Origin: Sulfuritalea sp.
GTDB lineage: Bacteria; Pseudomonadota; Gammaproteobacteria; Burkholderiales; Rhodocyclaceae
NCBI GenBank assembly: GCA_030696505.1
Contig: JAUYSD010000056.1
Location: forward strand, 1 to 48,177
Direction of reading: 5' to 3'
Length of the DNA stretch: 48,177 bases
Under the pieces are notes generated by a model. It was not told the origin of the DNA and did no database searches. It saw nothing but the letters and a program-made list of their open reading frames with translations. Numbering within the stretch: the first letter of the stretch is position 1; the number at the start of each line of letters is the position of its first letter. Of the stretch, positions 1 through 7,661 are shown one piece after another. The translations under genes were made by a program, and so were the position numbers.

Positions 1-11
1 AGGACGGGAGG

Positions 12-35
12 GGCGGGCCCATTTGCCAGCCCGCC
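12..35. terminator. weak hairpin downstream of the alcohol dehydrogenase
   Basis: GGCGGGC pairs with GCCCGCC over a 10-nt loop, about 60 bp past the stop of the minus-strand alcohol dehydrogenase. There is no T tract on either side, so it is at best a transcript-end structure. Positions 1-96 otherwise show no gene. Confidence 0.25.
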
Positions 36-96
36 GCGTATCGAAAGCGCGATATTCCATGTTGCGAGGTGGCTGATCGAAGGCATGAGCGTTAGG

Positions 97-1203
97 TCAG
101 AACAATATCACGCCGCGTGCATTGCGCCCCTCGGCGAGGTCGGCGAAGGCCTGCGGCGCTTCCTCGATGCCGTAGGTGCGCGTGATCAGTTCATCGAGCT
201 TGAGTTTGCCGCTGCGGTAGAGGCCGATCAGGCGCGGGAAGTCCTGCTGCGGGCGGGCCGAGCCGAAGTAGCTGCCTTTCAGCGTCTTCTCTTCGAAGGT
301 CAAGGTCGCGGTGCGGATCGTGGTCGTGTCCTTGGGGCCGGCGACGCCGACCACCACCGCCGTGCCGCCCTTGCGCAGGCAGCCGTAAGCTTGCGCCGCG
401 ACCTCGCCGAAGCCGACGCATTCGAAGGCGTAGTCGGCGCCGCCCTCGGTCAGCTTCTTCAGGGCCTTGACGATGTTCTCCTCGTTCTTCGGATTCGCCG
501 TGTGCGTCGCGCCGAACTGTTTCGCCATTTCCAGCTTGGCATCGGAGGTATCGACCGCGACGATGATGCGCGCGCCGGCGATGGCGCAGCCCTGGATCGC
601 ATTGAGGCCGACGCCGCCGCAGCCGAAGACCACGGCCGCCGAGCCCGGCTCGACTTTCGCCGTGTTGACCGCGGCGCCGACCCCGGTCATCACGCCGCAG
701 CCGATCAGTGCGGCCTTGTCGAGCGGCATTGCGGCGTCGATTTTCACCACGTTGTCGACGTGCAGCGTGGCGTACTCGGCCATCACGCCGCAGCCGGAGA
801 AAATGTTGAGCGGCTTGCCGGCGGCATCCTTGAAGCGCGTCGTGCCGTCGGGCAGCGTGAAGCCGGCCTTGGCGGCCTGGTCGCAGAGCTGCGGGCGGCC
901 GGTCTGGCAGTAGCGGCATTTGCCGCACATGCTGACGAAGGAGCTGACCACATGATCGCCCAGCGCGAAGCCGCTGACGCCTTCGCCGACCGCGACGATG
1001 CTGCCGGCGCCTTCGTGGCCCAGCACCACCGGCGGCGGCAGCGGCAGCGTGCCGTTGGTGGCGGACAGGTCGCTGTGGCAGACGCCGCAGGCAGCGAGCT
1101 TGATCATCACTTCGCCGCGCTGCGGCGCATCGACGCTGACGGTTTCGACGACGACGGGTTTGCCGACTTCGCGGCAAATGACGGCACGGGCTTGCTGGGT
1201 CAT
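97..1203 (-). CDS. Zn-dependent alcohol dehydrogenase (MDR superfamily)
   Basis: A 368-aa medium-chain dehydrogenase of normal length, expected to oxidise an alcohol to an aldehyde or ketone with NAD(P)+ in the cytoplasm. The catalytic zinc ligands are visible in GVCHSD (about residue 42), the GHE motif (about 63) and GCGVMTG (about 170). The structural zinc site is the four-cysteine cluster CGKCRYCQTGRPQLC at about 93-107. The Rossmann glycine motif is GCGGVGLNAIQG. It is the last gene of the minus-strand acyl-CoA operon, 39 bp after the thioesterase, so its substrate is probably an intermediate of that pathway. The family is clear but the substrate cannot be read from sequence. Confidence 0.9.
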   Translation of the reverse strand: MTQQARAVICREVGKPVVVETVSVDAPQRGEVMIKLAACGVCHSDLSATNGTLPLPPPVVLGHEGAGSIVAVGEGVSGFALGDHVVSSFVSMCGKCRYCQTGRPQLCDQAAKAGFTLPDGTTRFKDAAGKPLNIFSGCGVMAEYATLHVDNVVKIDAAMPLDKAALIGCGVMTGVGAAVNTAKVEPGSAAVVFGCGGVGLNAIQGCAIAGARIIVAVDTSDAKLEMAKQFGATHTANPKNEENIVKALKKLTEGGADYAFECVGFGEVAAQAYGCLRKGGTAVVVGVAGPKDTTTIRTATLTFEEKTLKGSYFGSARPQQDFPRLIGLYRSGKLKLDELITRTYGIEEAPQAFADLAEGRNARGVILF

Positions 1204-1242
1204 GATGGTTTCCTCGCTGAAAAAGTGAACAGGCAGATGGAA

Positions 1243-2037
1243 CTATTCCTTGTACCAGACCAGTTGCTGGGTGGTGGCGAGCAGTGTGCCGTCGCTGCTC
1301 CAGACGTGGCCGTGGTGGTCGAAGTGGCCATCGCTGAAGGCCTGGGCCTGGGCCACGGCGAGCAGCGGCGCAGCGCCCTGGCGGCTCAGTGCTTCTTCAC
1401 CGGCATGGAAGTAGATGTTGATCGAGACCGTACCGATCGGCACGAAATCCGGGCGGCGCAGGAAGATGCGCGGCAGGAAGGAATCGCACAGCGCGGTCAG
1501 TGAGGCGAAGTCGAGCGGGCGCGGCGGATTGTCGGCGACCCAGACCTGGGAGAGGCTGTCTTCATTCACGGCGAAGGGCTTGCCGCGCACGATGCGGAAC
1601 TCATAACGCTGGAGAAAGCCCGTGGCCTTGCGCGGCGGCGCGACTTCGCATTGTTCGGCCGGCGGCACGGCCGGCGCCGTGGCTTCGACCAGGCTCCAGG
1701 TTTCGCGGCGCAGGGCGCAGATGGCGATGGCCTGGGCCAGCACGCGGCCGGCCTGCGAGAGGCGGATCGCCCAGTGCTGGCTGTTGCGGTTGGCGCGCAC
1801 CAGTTCGGTGTCGATGGCGAACTCGCCGGCCGCGATCGGCGCCAGGAAATTCAGCGTGAAGGCCAGCGGCGTGCCGCGCCGTTCGGGATGGTCGAGCATG
1901 GCCTGCATCATGGCGCCGGCCGTGACGCCGCCATAGGGGCTGACCATGTTCCAGTAGTCCTCGCTGGTGCGGCCCAGCCAGCGGTCGGGCGGCTCGTGCG
2001 TCAGCGCGATGGCGGTGTCGAAGGGATGCGGATTCAC
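1243..2037 (-). CDS. acyl-CoA thioesterase, double-hotdog TesB-like
   Basis: Predicted 264-aa thioesterase-superfamily protein that would hydrolyse acyl-CoA to free acid and CoA. The N-terminal hotdog carries YGGVTAGAMMQAML, typical of TesB-like/4HBT_3 proteins, and the second hotdog ends in WSSDGTLLATTQQLVWY. The ORF-track start at 2325 is too early because that extension runs through the repeat mini-ORF and into the ligase. I choose the GTG at 2037 (VNPHPFDTAIALTHEP), whose GTGA overlaps the TGA stop of the mini-ORF and suggests translational coupling. It lies between the ligase and alcohol dehydrogenase genes. A role in releasing CoA or relieving dead-end acyl-CoAs is inferred. Confidence 0.8.
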   Translation of the reverse strand: MNPHPFDTAIALTHEPPDRWLGRTSEDYWNMVSPYGGVTAGAMMQAMLDHPERRGTPLAFTLNFLAPIAAGEFAIDTELVRANRNSQHWAIRLSQAGRVLAQAIAICALRRETWSLVEATAPAVPPAEQCEVAPPRKATGFLQRYEFRIVRGKPFAVNEDSLSQVWVADNPPRPLDFASLTALCDSFLPRIFLRRPDFVPIGTVSINIYFHAGEEALSRQGAAPLLAVAQAQAFSDGHFDHHGHVWSSDGTLLATTQQLVWYKE

Positions 2038-2156
2038 TGGACGGCTCTCCCCCCGGCCCCCTCGCCGAGCGAGGGGGTGACAATGGTTCGCCGCTGCGCG
2101 GCTCCGTGTGATGACTGGCGCCTCTTCGGGCGGCCGTGCGGGGCGCTCATGCTCAT
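2034..2156 (-). CDS. 38-40 codon repeat-borne mini-ORF, copy 1
   Basis: A small open frame filling the gap between ligase and thioesterase. Its ATG at 2156 overlaps the ligase stop as ATGA, with a second in-frame ATG at 2150. Its TGA overlaps the GTG start of the thioesterase. From the second ATG it encodes 38 residues beginning MSAPHGRPK and ending GEGAGGRAVQ, basic and low in hydrophobics. It matches the ORF at 22319-22435 at 108 of 117 nucleotides with no indel. No family is recognised. It may be a real peptide, or only a ribosome bridge through a repeat element. Confidence 0.5.
   Translation of the reverse strand: MSMSAPHGRPKRRQSSHGAAQRRTIVTPSLGEGAGGRAVQ
2041..2150. repeat. dispersed hairpin-rich repeat, copy 1
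   Basis: About 110 bp nearly identical to 22327-22435. It contains three potential hairpins: CCCCTCGCcgaGCGAGGGG, CCGCtgcGCGG, and a GCC/GGC arm around cttcggg. It lies exactly between two operon genes on the minus strand. No transposase is nearby, so it resembles a REP- or MITE-like element that left reading frames open. Confidence 0.8.
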
Positions 2157-3631
2157 ATCTTGCGCGAACGGCCGCTCCAGTAAGCATCGCGGATCTTGCG
2201 CTTCTGCAGCTTGCCGTTGTCGTCGCGCGGCAGCGCCGCAACGATGTCGATGCGGCGCGGCACCTTGTAGCCGGCGATGCGTTCGCTGAGCGCCATGCGG
2301 ATGGTCTCTGCATCCAGCGTGGCACCGGCTTCGGCCACCACCTGCGCTGCCAGCGACTCGCCGAATTCGTCGTCGGGGATGCCGACCACGGCGCAGTCGG
2401 CGACGCCGGGCAGGGTGATCAGCACATGCTCGATCTCGGCCGGGTAGATGTTCACGCCGCCAGAGATCACCATGTCCGCGGCACGATCGCAGACGAAGAG
2501 GAAGCCCTCGGCGTCCACGTAGCCCATGTCGCCGACGCTGATCAGTCCGTCGCGCTCGATGGCGCGGCGCGCGGCCTCGTTGCCGTGGTAGCTGAAGTCG
2601 GAATAGGCCGGCTGGTGCGCATAGATGGTGCCGATTTCGCCGTTGGGCAGGGCATGGCCGTTGTCATCGAAGATGCGGATTTCGGCGCGACCGAGCGCCT
2701 TGCCGGCGCTGCCGGGTTTGCGCGCCGCATCCTGCGGGCGCATCACGGTGATGTAGCCGGTTTCGCTCGACGCATAGGCCTCATGGATCACCGGGCCGAG
2801 CCATTCGATCATGGCGCGCTTGACCTCGGGCGCGCAGGGCGAGCCGGTCGAGGCGACGAACTTGAGCGAGGACAGGTCGTAGCGCGAGCGGACTTCGGCC
2901 GGCAGGCGCAAGAGGCGCACGTACATCGTCGGCACCAGGTAGGCGGTGTCGATGCGGTGGCGCGCGATCAGGGCCAGCGTGGCCTCGGCGTCGAATTTTT
3001 CCTCCAGTACGAACAGCGAACCCTGCAGCAGCGATTGCTGGGCGAAGGAACTCGGTGCGCTGTGATAGAGCGGCGCGGAGACCAGGCTGCGCACGCCGGG
3101 GTAGATGCCCAGTGCATCCTTCACGACCTGTGCGGCCAGGGCCTGCTGCTCCGCCGTCGGCGGCAGGCGGCGCACGCCCTTGGGCCGGCCGGTGGTGCCC
3201 GAGGTGTAGGCCATGTGGCCGCGCGGCGTGCGCGGCGGCCCGGCGTAAGGCGCCTGCGCGGCGAGCCAGGATTCGAAAGCGCCGGCGACGGGGTCCGGGT
3301 CGACGACGATCACCTGCACCCCGGCCGGAATCGCACCGGCGATGGCGGCCAGCAGGTCGGGCCGGATGAACAGCACTGTCGCACCGCAGTCATTGAGGAT
3401 GAAGCCGGCCTCGTCGCGCTTGAAGTGCCAGTTGATCTGGCAGTAATAGGCGCCGGCAATGCGGCAGCCCTGGATGATGTCGACGTAGGCCGGATGGTTC
3501 TTCAGCATCACGGCGACGGTGCCGCCATCCTCGACGCCGAGGCGGGCCAGCGCGCCGGCCAGGCGTGCGGCGCGCGCATCGATTTCGGCGCCGCTGCGTT
3601 CGACCGCGCCGCAGACCAGCGTCGCCGTCAT
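2153..3631 (-). CDS. acyl-CoA synthetase (AMP-dependent ligase)
   Basis: A 492-aa ANL-superfamily ligase that would activate a carboxylic acid to its CoA thioester with ATP, via an acyl-adenylate. The P-loop-like motif AYTSGTTGRPKGV lies near residue 150, the A5-type motif YASSETGYITVM near 290, and the hinge/C-terminal motif DMVISGGVNIYPAEIE near 390. A C-terminal lysine is in NGKLQKRKIRD. The start is set at 3631, where ATG overlaps the TGA of the upstream acyl-CoA dehydrogenase. The longer track ORF only reads antisense-like sequence through that gene. It probably supplies the entry CoA ester. Substrate unknown. Confidence 0.9.
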   Translation of the reverse strand: MTATLVCGAVERSGAEIDARAARLAGALARLGVEDGGTVAVMLKNHPAYVDIIQGCRIAGAYYCQINWHFKRDEAGFILNDCGATVLFIRPDLLAAIAGAIPAGVQVIVVDPDPVAGAFESWLAAQAPYAGPPRTPRGHMAYTSGTTGRPKGVRRLPPTAEQQALAAQVVKDALGIYPGVRSLVSAPLYHSAPSSFAQQSLLQGSLFVLEEKFDAEATLALIARHRIDTAYLVPTMYVRLLRLPAEVRSRYDLSSLKFVASTGSPCAPEVKRAMIEWLGPVIHEAYASSETGYITVMRPQDAARKPGSAGKALGRAEIRIFDDNGHALPNGEIGTIYAHQPAYSDFSYHGNEAARRAIERDGLISVGDMGYVDAEGFLFVCDRAADMVISGGVNIYPAEIEHVLITLPGVADCAVVGIPDDEFGESLAAQVVAEAGATLDAETIRMALSERIAGYKVPRRIDIVAALPRDDNGKLQKRKIRDAYWSGRSRKI

Positions 3632-4734
3632 GCGGCGCGGGACGCCTGTGACAAATGCGCGGCGAAGCGCTGCAGGTGAAAATCGGTGTCGCCGAATGTC
3701 ATTTCGATGGCGGTCAGGCGCTTGAACCAGTGGCTCAGGATCAGCTCGTCGGTCATGCCCATCCCGCCGTGCAGTTGCACCGCGTTTTGTGCGATGAAGC
3801 GGCAGGCCTGGCCTATGGTCACCTTGGCGGCCGAGAGCGTGCGCTGGCGTGCCGCCTGATTCTTCTCGGTGCAATGCATGGCGGCAAGATAGCTCATCGA
3901 GCGCGCCTGTTCCAGATGCAGCAGCATGTCCGCCATGCGGTGCTGCAGCGCCTGGAAGCGGCCGATGGGCTGGCCGAACTGCTGACGCGTCTTGAGGTAG
4001 TCGGTGGTGGCGGCGATGGTCGCGTCCATGATGCCGACCGCCTCGGCGCACAGCGCGGCGAGGCCGATGTCGAGCGCCGCATCGATCGCTTCCAGCGTCG
4101 CATCGTGCGTGCCGGCGTCCAGCCGCATCGCCGGCGCATTGCTCAGCACCAGATCCGCGGCGCGCTGGCCGTCGAGCGTCTGGTAGTCGCGCAGCTGCAC
4201 GCCCTCGGCGCCCGAGATCACGGCGAAAAGCCCCATCTCGCCGCGCGCGGTGCGTGCCGAGACCAGCAGCAGGTCGGCGCAGCCGCCGTGGGCGACCACG
4301 GCCTTGCGCCCCGACAGATTGCCGCCGATTTCCGTGACCAGCTCGCGGCGCGCATCGGCATGGGCGAGCACGACAATGGATTCGCCGGTGGCGATGTTTG
4401 GCAGCCACTCTTCCTGAAAGTTGGCGCTGGCGACACGGCGAATCAGCGCCGGTGCGATCACCGCGCCGGCCAGATAGGGCTCCAGCAGCAGGCCGGCGCC
4501 GAAAGCGCCCATCACCAGCCCGGTTTCCTGCGGTCCATAGCCGAGCCCGCCGTAATCCTCGTCGATGTTGAGCGCCAGCACGCCGAGGTCGGCCAGTCCC
4601 TGCCAGACCTCGCGGCTCCAGCCGGGTTCGGCATCGCGGATGGCGCGGCGCTTCTCGAAGCCGTAGTCCCTGGCGATGAAGCGCTGCACCGTATCGGCCA
4701 GCGCGCGCTGGTCTTCGTTGAAGTCGAAGTTCAT
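3628..4734 (-). CDS. acyl-CoA dehydrogenase, short subunit of a heteromeric pair
   Basis: A 368-aa acyl-CoA dehydrogenase starting MNFDFNEDQRALADTVQRF. The C-terminal flavin-domain motifs TRQQFGQPIGRFQALQHRMADM and QAVQLHGGMGMTDE-like sequence (AVQLHGGMGMTDELILSHWF) are present, while the central domain is divergent. It follows the 388-aa dehydrogenase by only 10 bp. Such adjacent long/short pairs are known from actinobacterial and proteobacterial steroid side-chain degradation (ChsE1/ChsE2-type), where the two proteins form an alpha2beta2 enzyme. The pairing here is inferred from order and sequence type. Its stop overlaps the ligase start by ATGA. Confidence 0.88.
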   Translation of the reverse strand: MNFDFNEDQRALADTVQRFIARDYGFEKRRAIRDAEPGWSREVWQGLADLGVLALNIDEDYGGLGYGPQETGLVMGAFGAGLLLEPYLAGAVIAPALIRRVASANFQEEWLPNIATGESIVVLAHADARRELVTEIGGNLSGRKAVVAHGGCADLLLVSARTARGEMGLFAVISGAEGVQLRDYQTLDGQRAADLVLSNAPAMRLDAGTHDATLEAIDAALDIGLAALCAEAVGIMDATIAATTDYLKTRQQFGQPIGRFQALQHRMADMLLHLEQARSMSYLAAMHCTEKNQAARQRTLSAAKVTIGQACRFIAQNAVQLHGGMGMTDELILSHWFKRLTAIEMTFGDTDFHLQRFAAHLSQASRAA

Positions 4735-4744
4735 GCCTGGTTCC

Positions 4745-5911
4745 TCACAGCCCCAGGATCATCTGCGAGATGATGTTCTTCTGGATTTCGTTGGAGCCGC
4801 CGAAGATCGACAGCTTGCGCAGATTGCAGTAGCCGGCGCCGAGGTTGGCGGCGTAGTCCGGGCCGACGTCCTGCTGGCCGAAGGGCAGGGCGTAGGGACC
4901 GACGGCCTGCATCATGAGTTCGGCGATGGCTTGCTGGATTTCCGTGCCCTTGATCTTGAGGATCGAGGCTTCCGGGCCCGGCGCCTGCTTCGCCCGTTCC
5001 GCAGACAGCACGCGCAGATTGGTGATTTCGAGCGCCATCAGGTCGATCTCGACCTGTGCCACGCGCGCCGCGAACAGCGCATCGGCCAACCTCCCCTCGG
5101 CTTCGGCGATGCGTTTCAAGCGCGCCAGCTCGCGCTTGGCGATGCCGATGCCGGCGATGTTGGTGCGTTCGTGGCCGAGCAGGAATTTGGCGTAGGTCCA
5201 GCCCTTGTTTTCCTCGCCGATCAGGTTCGCCGCCGGTACCCTGACCTCTTCGAGCCAGACTTCGTTTACTTCGTGCGCGCCGTCCAGGGTGATGATCGGA
5301 CGCACCGTGACGCCCGGCGATTTCATGTCGATCAGCAGGAAGGAAATCCCGCTTTGCTTTTTCGCCGCGGGGTCGGTGCGGACCAGGCAGAAAATCCAGT
5401 CGGCGTACTGGCCCAGCGTGGTCCAGGTTTTCTGACCGTTGACGATGTAGTGATCGCCTTCAGTCGAGTTAACCCTTACCGCCCGCGTTTTCACCGAGGC
5501 GAGGTCGGAACCCGCGCCGGGTTCGGAATAACCCTGGCACCACCATTCCTCGCCGGCCATGATTCTGGGCAGGAATCTGGCTTGCTGCGCCGGCGTGCCG
5601 AAGGCCATCAGCACCGGCGCGATCATCTTGAGGCCGAAGGAAATCAGCCGCGGCGCACCGGCGGCGGCGCATTCCTCCTCGAAGATGTACTGCTCGGTCG
5701 GCGTCCAGCCGGGGCCGCCGAACTCCCTGGGCCAGCCGGGGCCGCCCCAGTCGCGCTGGTGCAGGGTGCGCTGCCAGAGTATGTGGTCGTCGCGATTCAG
5801 ATGCACGCCGTTCATCACCTTGTCGCGGATGTGCGCAGGCAGTTTTTCGCTGACGAAGTTGCGGACTTCGGTGCGGAAGGCGCTTTCTTCGGGACTGAAG
5901 TTCAGATCCAT
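4745..5911 (-). CDS. acyl-CoA dehydrogenase, long subunit of a heteromeric pair
   Basis: A 388-aa acyl-CoA dehydrogenase, first gene of the operon. It would introduce an alpha,beta double bond in an acyl-CoA with FAD and pass electrons to ETF. Visible signatures are WWCQGYSEPGAGSDLA in the middle domain, GQKTWTTLGQYADWIFCLVR, the substrate/FAD region GEENKGWTYAKFLLGHERT, and the C-terminal IFGGSNEIQKNIISQMILG. It closely parallels the gene at 26184-27404, which heads the other acyl-CoA operon and is also followed by a short partner. The start ATG is at 5911. A GGAAC-N3-GTTCT palindrome lies about 100 bp upstream. Confidence 0.92.
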   Translation of the reverse strand: MDLNFSPEESAFRTEVRNFVSEKLPAHIRDKVMNGVHLNRDDHILWQRTLHQRDWGGPGWPREFGGPGWTPTEQYIFEEECAAAGAPRLISFGLKMIAPVLMAFGTPAQQARFLPRIMAGEEWWCQGYSEPGAGSDLASVKTRAVRVNSTEGDHYIVNGQKTWTTLGQYADWIFCLVRTDPAAKKQSGISFLLIDMKSPGVTVRPIITLDGAHEVNEVWLEEVRVPAANLIGEENKGWTYAKFLLGHERTNIAGIGIAKRELARLKRIAEAEGRLADALFAARVAQVEIDLMALEITNLRVLSAERAKQAPGPEASILKIKGTEIQQAIAELMMQAVGPYALPFGQQDVGPDYAANLGAGYCNLRKLSIFGGSNEIQKNIISQMILGL

Positions 5912-5920
5912 GGGCTGGCC

Positions 5921-5986
5921 CTATTCCGGCGCGATGCCGAGCGGCACGCTGGTGCGGGCGAATTGCAGGAGTTCGGCGCTCGACAT
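5921..5986 (-). CDS. possible 21-aa leader ORF
   Basis: ATG at 5986 to TAG at 5921 encodes MSSAELLQFARTSVPLGIAP plus a final E, ending 9 bp before the dehydrogenase start. The codon use looks like coding DNA and the peptide looks like a fragment of a folded protein. It may be a leader or the relic of a larger gene. No family recognised. Confidence 0.2.
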   Translation of the reverse strand: MSSAELLQFARTSVPLGIAPE

Positions 5987-6012
5987 GTGGTTTCTTGAAA
6001 GAACTGCATAGC

Positions 6013-6025
6013 GGAACTAAGTTCT
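6013..6025. promoter_or_regulatory. candidate IclR-type operator 1
   Basis: The 13-mer GGAACTAAGTTCT is an inverted repeat GGAAC-N3-GTTCT (minus strand AGAAC-N3-GTTCC). The identical half-sites and spacing occur at 27457-27469, upstream of the other acyl-CoA operon. IclR-family operators commonly have short arms around a 3-nt spacer. Assignment to the IclR encoded at 8626 is inference. Confidence 0.5.
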
Positions 6026-6219
6026 GTTAAATAAGGCATGATGCGGATTCTTCCCGTGAGCGCAAAAAAAGTCAATGATTCCCGTCAATCTGCTTACTTA
6101 TGCCCTATGACAGGGGCTGCGGAGCATGCCGACGGACCCGCCACGGCTTGACGCAGATTTGAATGCTGTGCCACTATCCGGAACAAGATACTGAATATGG
6201 AACCTCTTTCTCAGCATTC

Positions 6220-7653
6220 ATGAGCGCCGAAACCGAAGCCCGGCAGCGAGAAGTTGCGGCGATGTTCGCCCGCCACGGTCCCGGCTACCGCTGGTGGGTG
6301 GTGGTCACGGTGATGCTCGGCACGGTCTCGGCGATCATGGAAGCCACCGTGGTGAATGTCGCTCTGCCGGAAATCATTCGCGCCTTCCATGTCGGCCACG
6401 ACCAGGTGCAGCTCCTGTCCACCGGCTTTCTGGCCGCCACCACGGCCTCGATGCTGGTCGCCACCTGGGCCATGCAGCGTTTCGGCCTGCGCCGCACCTA
6501 TGTCGTCGCACTGCTGCTGCTGGTCATGTTTTCCATCCTTGCCACGCTGACCGATCGCTTCGAACTGCTGGCGCTGTGCCGCATCGGCCAGGGCAGCATC
6601 GCCGGCCTGATCCAGCCGCTGGCCATGGTGGCGATCATCGACGTCTTTCCGGTGCACGAACGCGGCCGGGCGATGGGCGCCTACGGCCTCGGCATCGTCC
6701 TCTCGCCGGCTGTGGGGCCGGTGGCGGGCGGATTGCTGGTCGATCACTTCGGCTGGCGCGCGGTGTTCCTCGTCACGGTGCCGCTGTGCCTGGCGGCGAT
6801 TGCGCTGGCGCCGCGTTTCGTCGTCCCCGGCCGTCCGCTGCCGGGAGCCCACAAGCGCCCCTTCGATGCGATCGGCATGGTGCTGGTGGTGGCCGCGCTG
6901 TGCGCCGTCCTCGGCGGCCTGGCGGCGCTGATCCGGGCGCCGTGGGCAGGCGCCGCAGGGCTTGCGCTGGGCGCGGCGCTGGCCTATGGCTTCGTCGTCT
7001 GGGAACGCAACACCCTGCATCCGCTGCTGGATTTCCGCATCTTTCGCGAACCGGGATTCACCGCGGCGGTGCTGGTGGCCGCGGCCTATGGCGTCGGCAT
7101 TTACGGCTCGACCTATCTGGCGCCGATCTTCGCCCAGATCGGCGCCGGCTTTTCGGCCTACGAAGCGGGTGTCATGCTGCTGCCGGGCGGCGCCGTGCTG
7201 GCCGTGGTGCTGCTGCTCTCGGGACGGCTGGCCGATCGCTTTCCGCCGCACCGGGTGGCGATGGCGGGGCTGGCCTTCTTCGCCGTCGCGGCCATCCTGA
7301 TGGGATTTTCCTCGCGGGCCACGGGCTTCTGGCTGCTGGCCCTGTGGGTTGCGATCGGCCGCGTCGGCCTCGGCCTGATCATCCCGGGGCTCAACGCCGG
7401 CGCCTTGCGCCTGCTGCCCCACGGCACCGAGGCCGCCGGTTCGGCTTCGATCAATTTCTTTCGCCAGCTCGGCGGTGCGCTGGGCGTGACCTTGCTGGCC
7501 TTGTTCCTCGAAGCTCGCGAGCGTCAGCTGGATGCCGTGCACGGCTTGCAGCCGATGCAGGAAGGCTTCTTCCTGATCGCCTTCGTCTATTGCCTCGCCC
7601 TGATTCCCGCCGGCCTGATGACCGGCCGCACCCGGCGCCCCCAATCCGTTTAG
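6220..7653 (+). CDS. MFS transporter, DHA2 (EmrB/QacA) type
   Basis: A 477-aa polytopic inner-membrane protein of drug:proton antiporter type. The first transmembrane segment has the family signature AIMEATVVNVALPEI. The motif-C-like segment GIVLSPAVGPVAGGLLVDHFGWRAVF follows at about 150-175, and 12-14 hydrophobic segments are apparent. I prefer the ATG at 6220 (MSAETEARQRE) over the ORF-track start at 6163, whose extra 19 residues look unlike coding sequence. It is first in a plus-strand unit with the nitronate monooxygenase and iclR genes, so import or export of a pathway compound is plausible. Substrate unknown. Confidence 0.85.
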   Translation: MSAETEARQREVAAMFARHGPGYRWWVVVTVMLGTVSAIMEATVVNVALPEIIRAFHVGHDQVQLLSTGFLAATTASMLVATWAMQRFGLRRTYVVALLLLVMFSILATLTDRFELLALCRIGQGSIAGLIQPLAMVAIIDVFPVHERGRAMGAYGLGIVLSPAVGPVAGGLLVDHFGWRAVFLVTVPLCLAAIALAPRFVVPGRPLPGAHKRPFDAIGMVLVVAALCAVLGGLAALIRAPWAGAAGLALGAALAYGFVVWERNTLHPLLDFRIFREPGFTAAVLVAAAYGVGIYGSTYLAPIFAQIGAGFSAYEAGVMLLPGGAVLAVVLLLSGRLADRFPPHRVAMAGLAFFAVAAILMGFSSRATGFWLLALWVAIGRVGLGLIIPGLNAGALRLLPHGTEAAGSASINFFRQLGGALGVTLLALFLEARERQLDAVHGLQPMQEGFFLIAFVYCLALIPAGLMTGRTRRPQSV

Positions 7654-7661
7654 GAGAACCC

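Larger units (their letters stand above)
5912..6219. promoter_or_regulatory. divergent intergenic region between acyl-CoA operon and MFS-iclR operon
   Basis: About 308 bp that must carry promoters in both directions. It holds the palindrome at 6013-6025, a further GAACT at 6001-6005, and an AT-richer block at 6060-6110. On the minus strand TTGACT, 17 nt, AAGAAT is a possible but weak sigma-70 promoter. I see no convincing plus-strand hexamers. A 21-codon minus-strand ORF at 5921-5986 is described separately. Confidence 0.5.

Noticed and set aside
85-1503. Long plus-strand ORFs opposite the acyl-CoA genes (85-1503, 2108-3679, 6211-7644, 21137-21937 and similar)
   Set aside because: They are rich in Ala, Arg, Gly, His and Asp without family motifs and mirror the real genes in antisense frames, as expected in DNA of this GC content.
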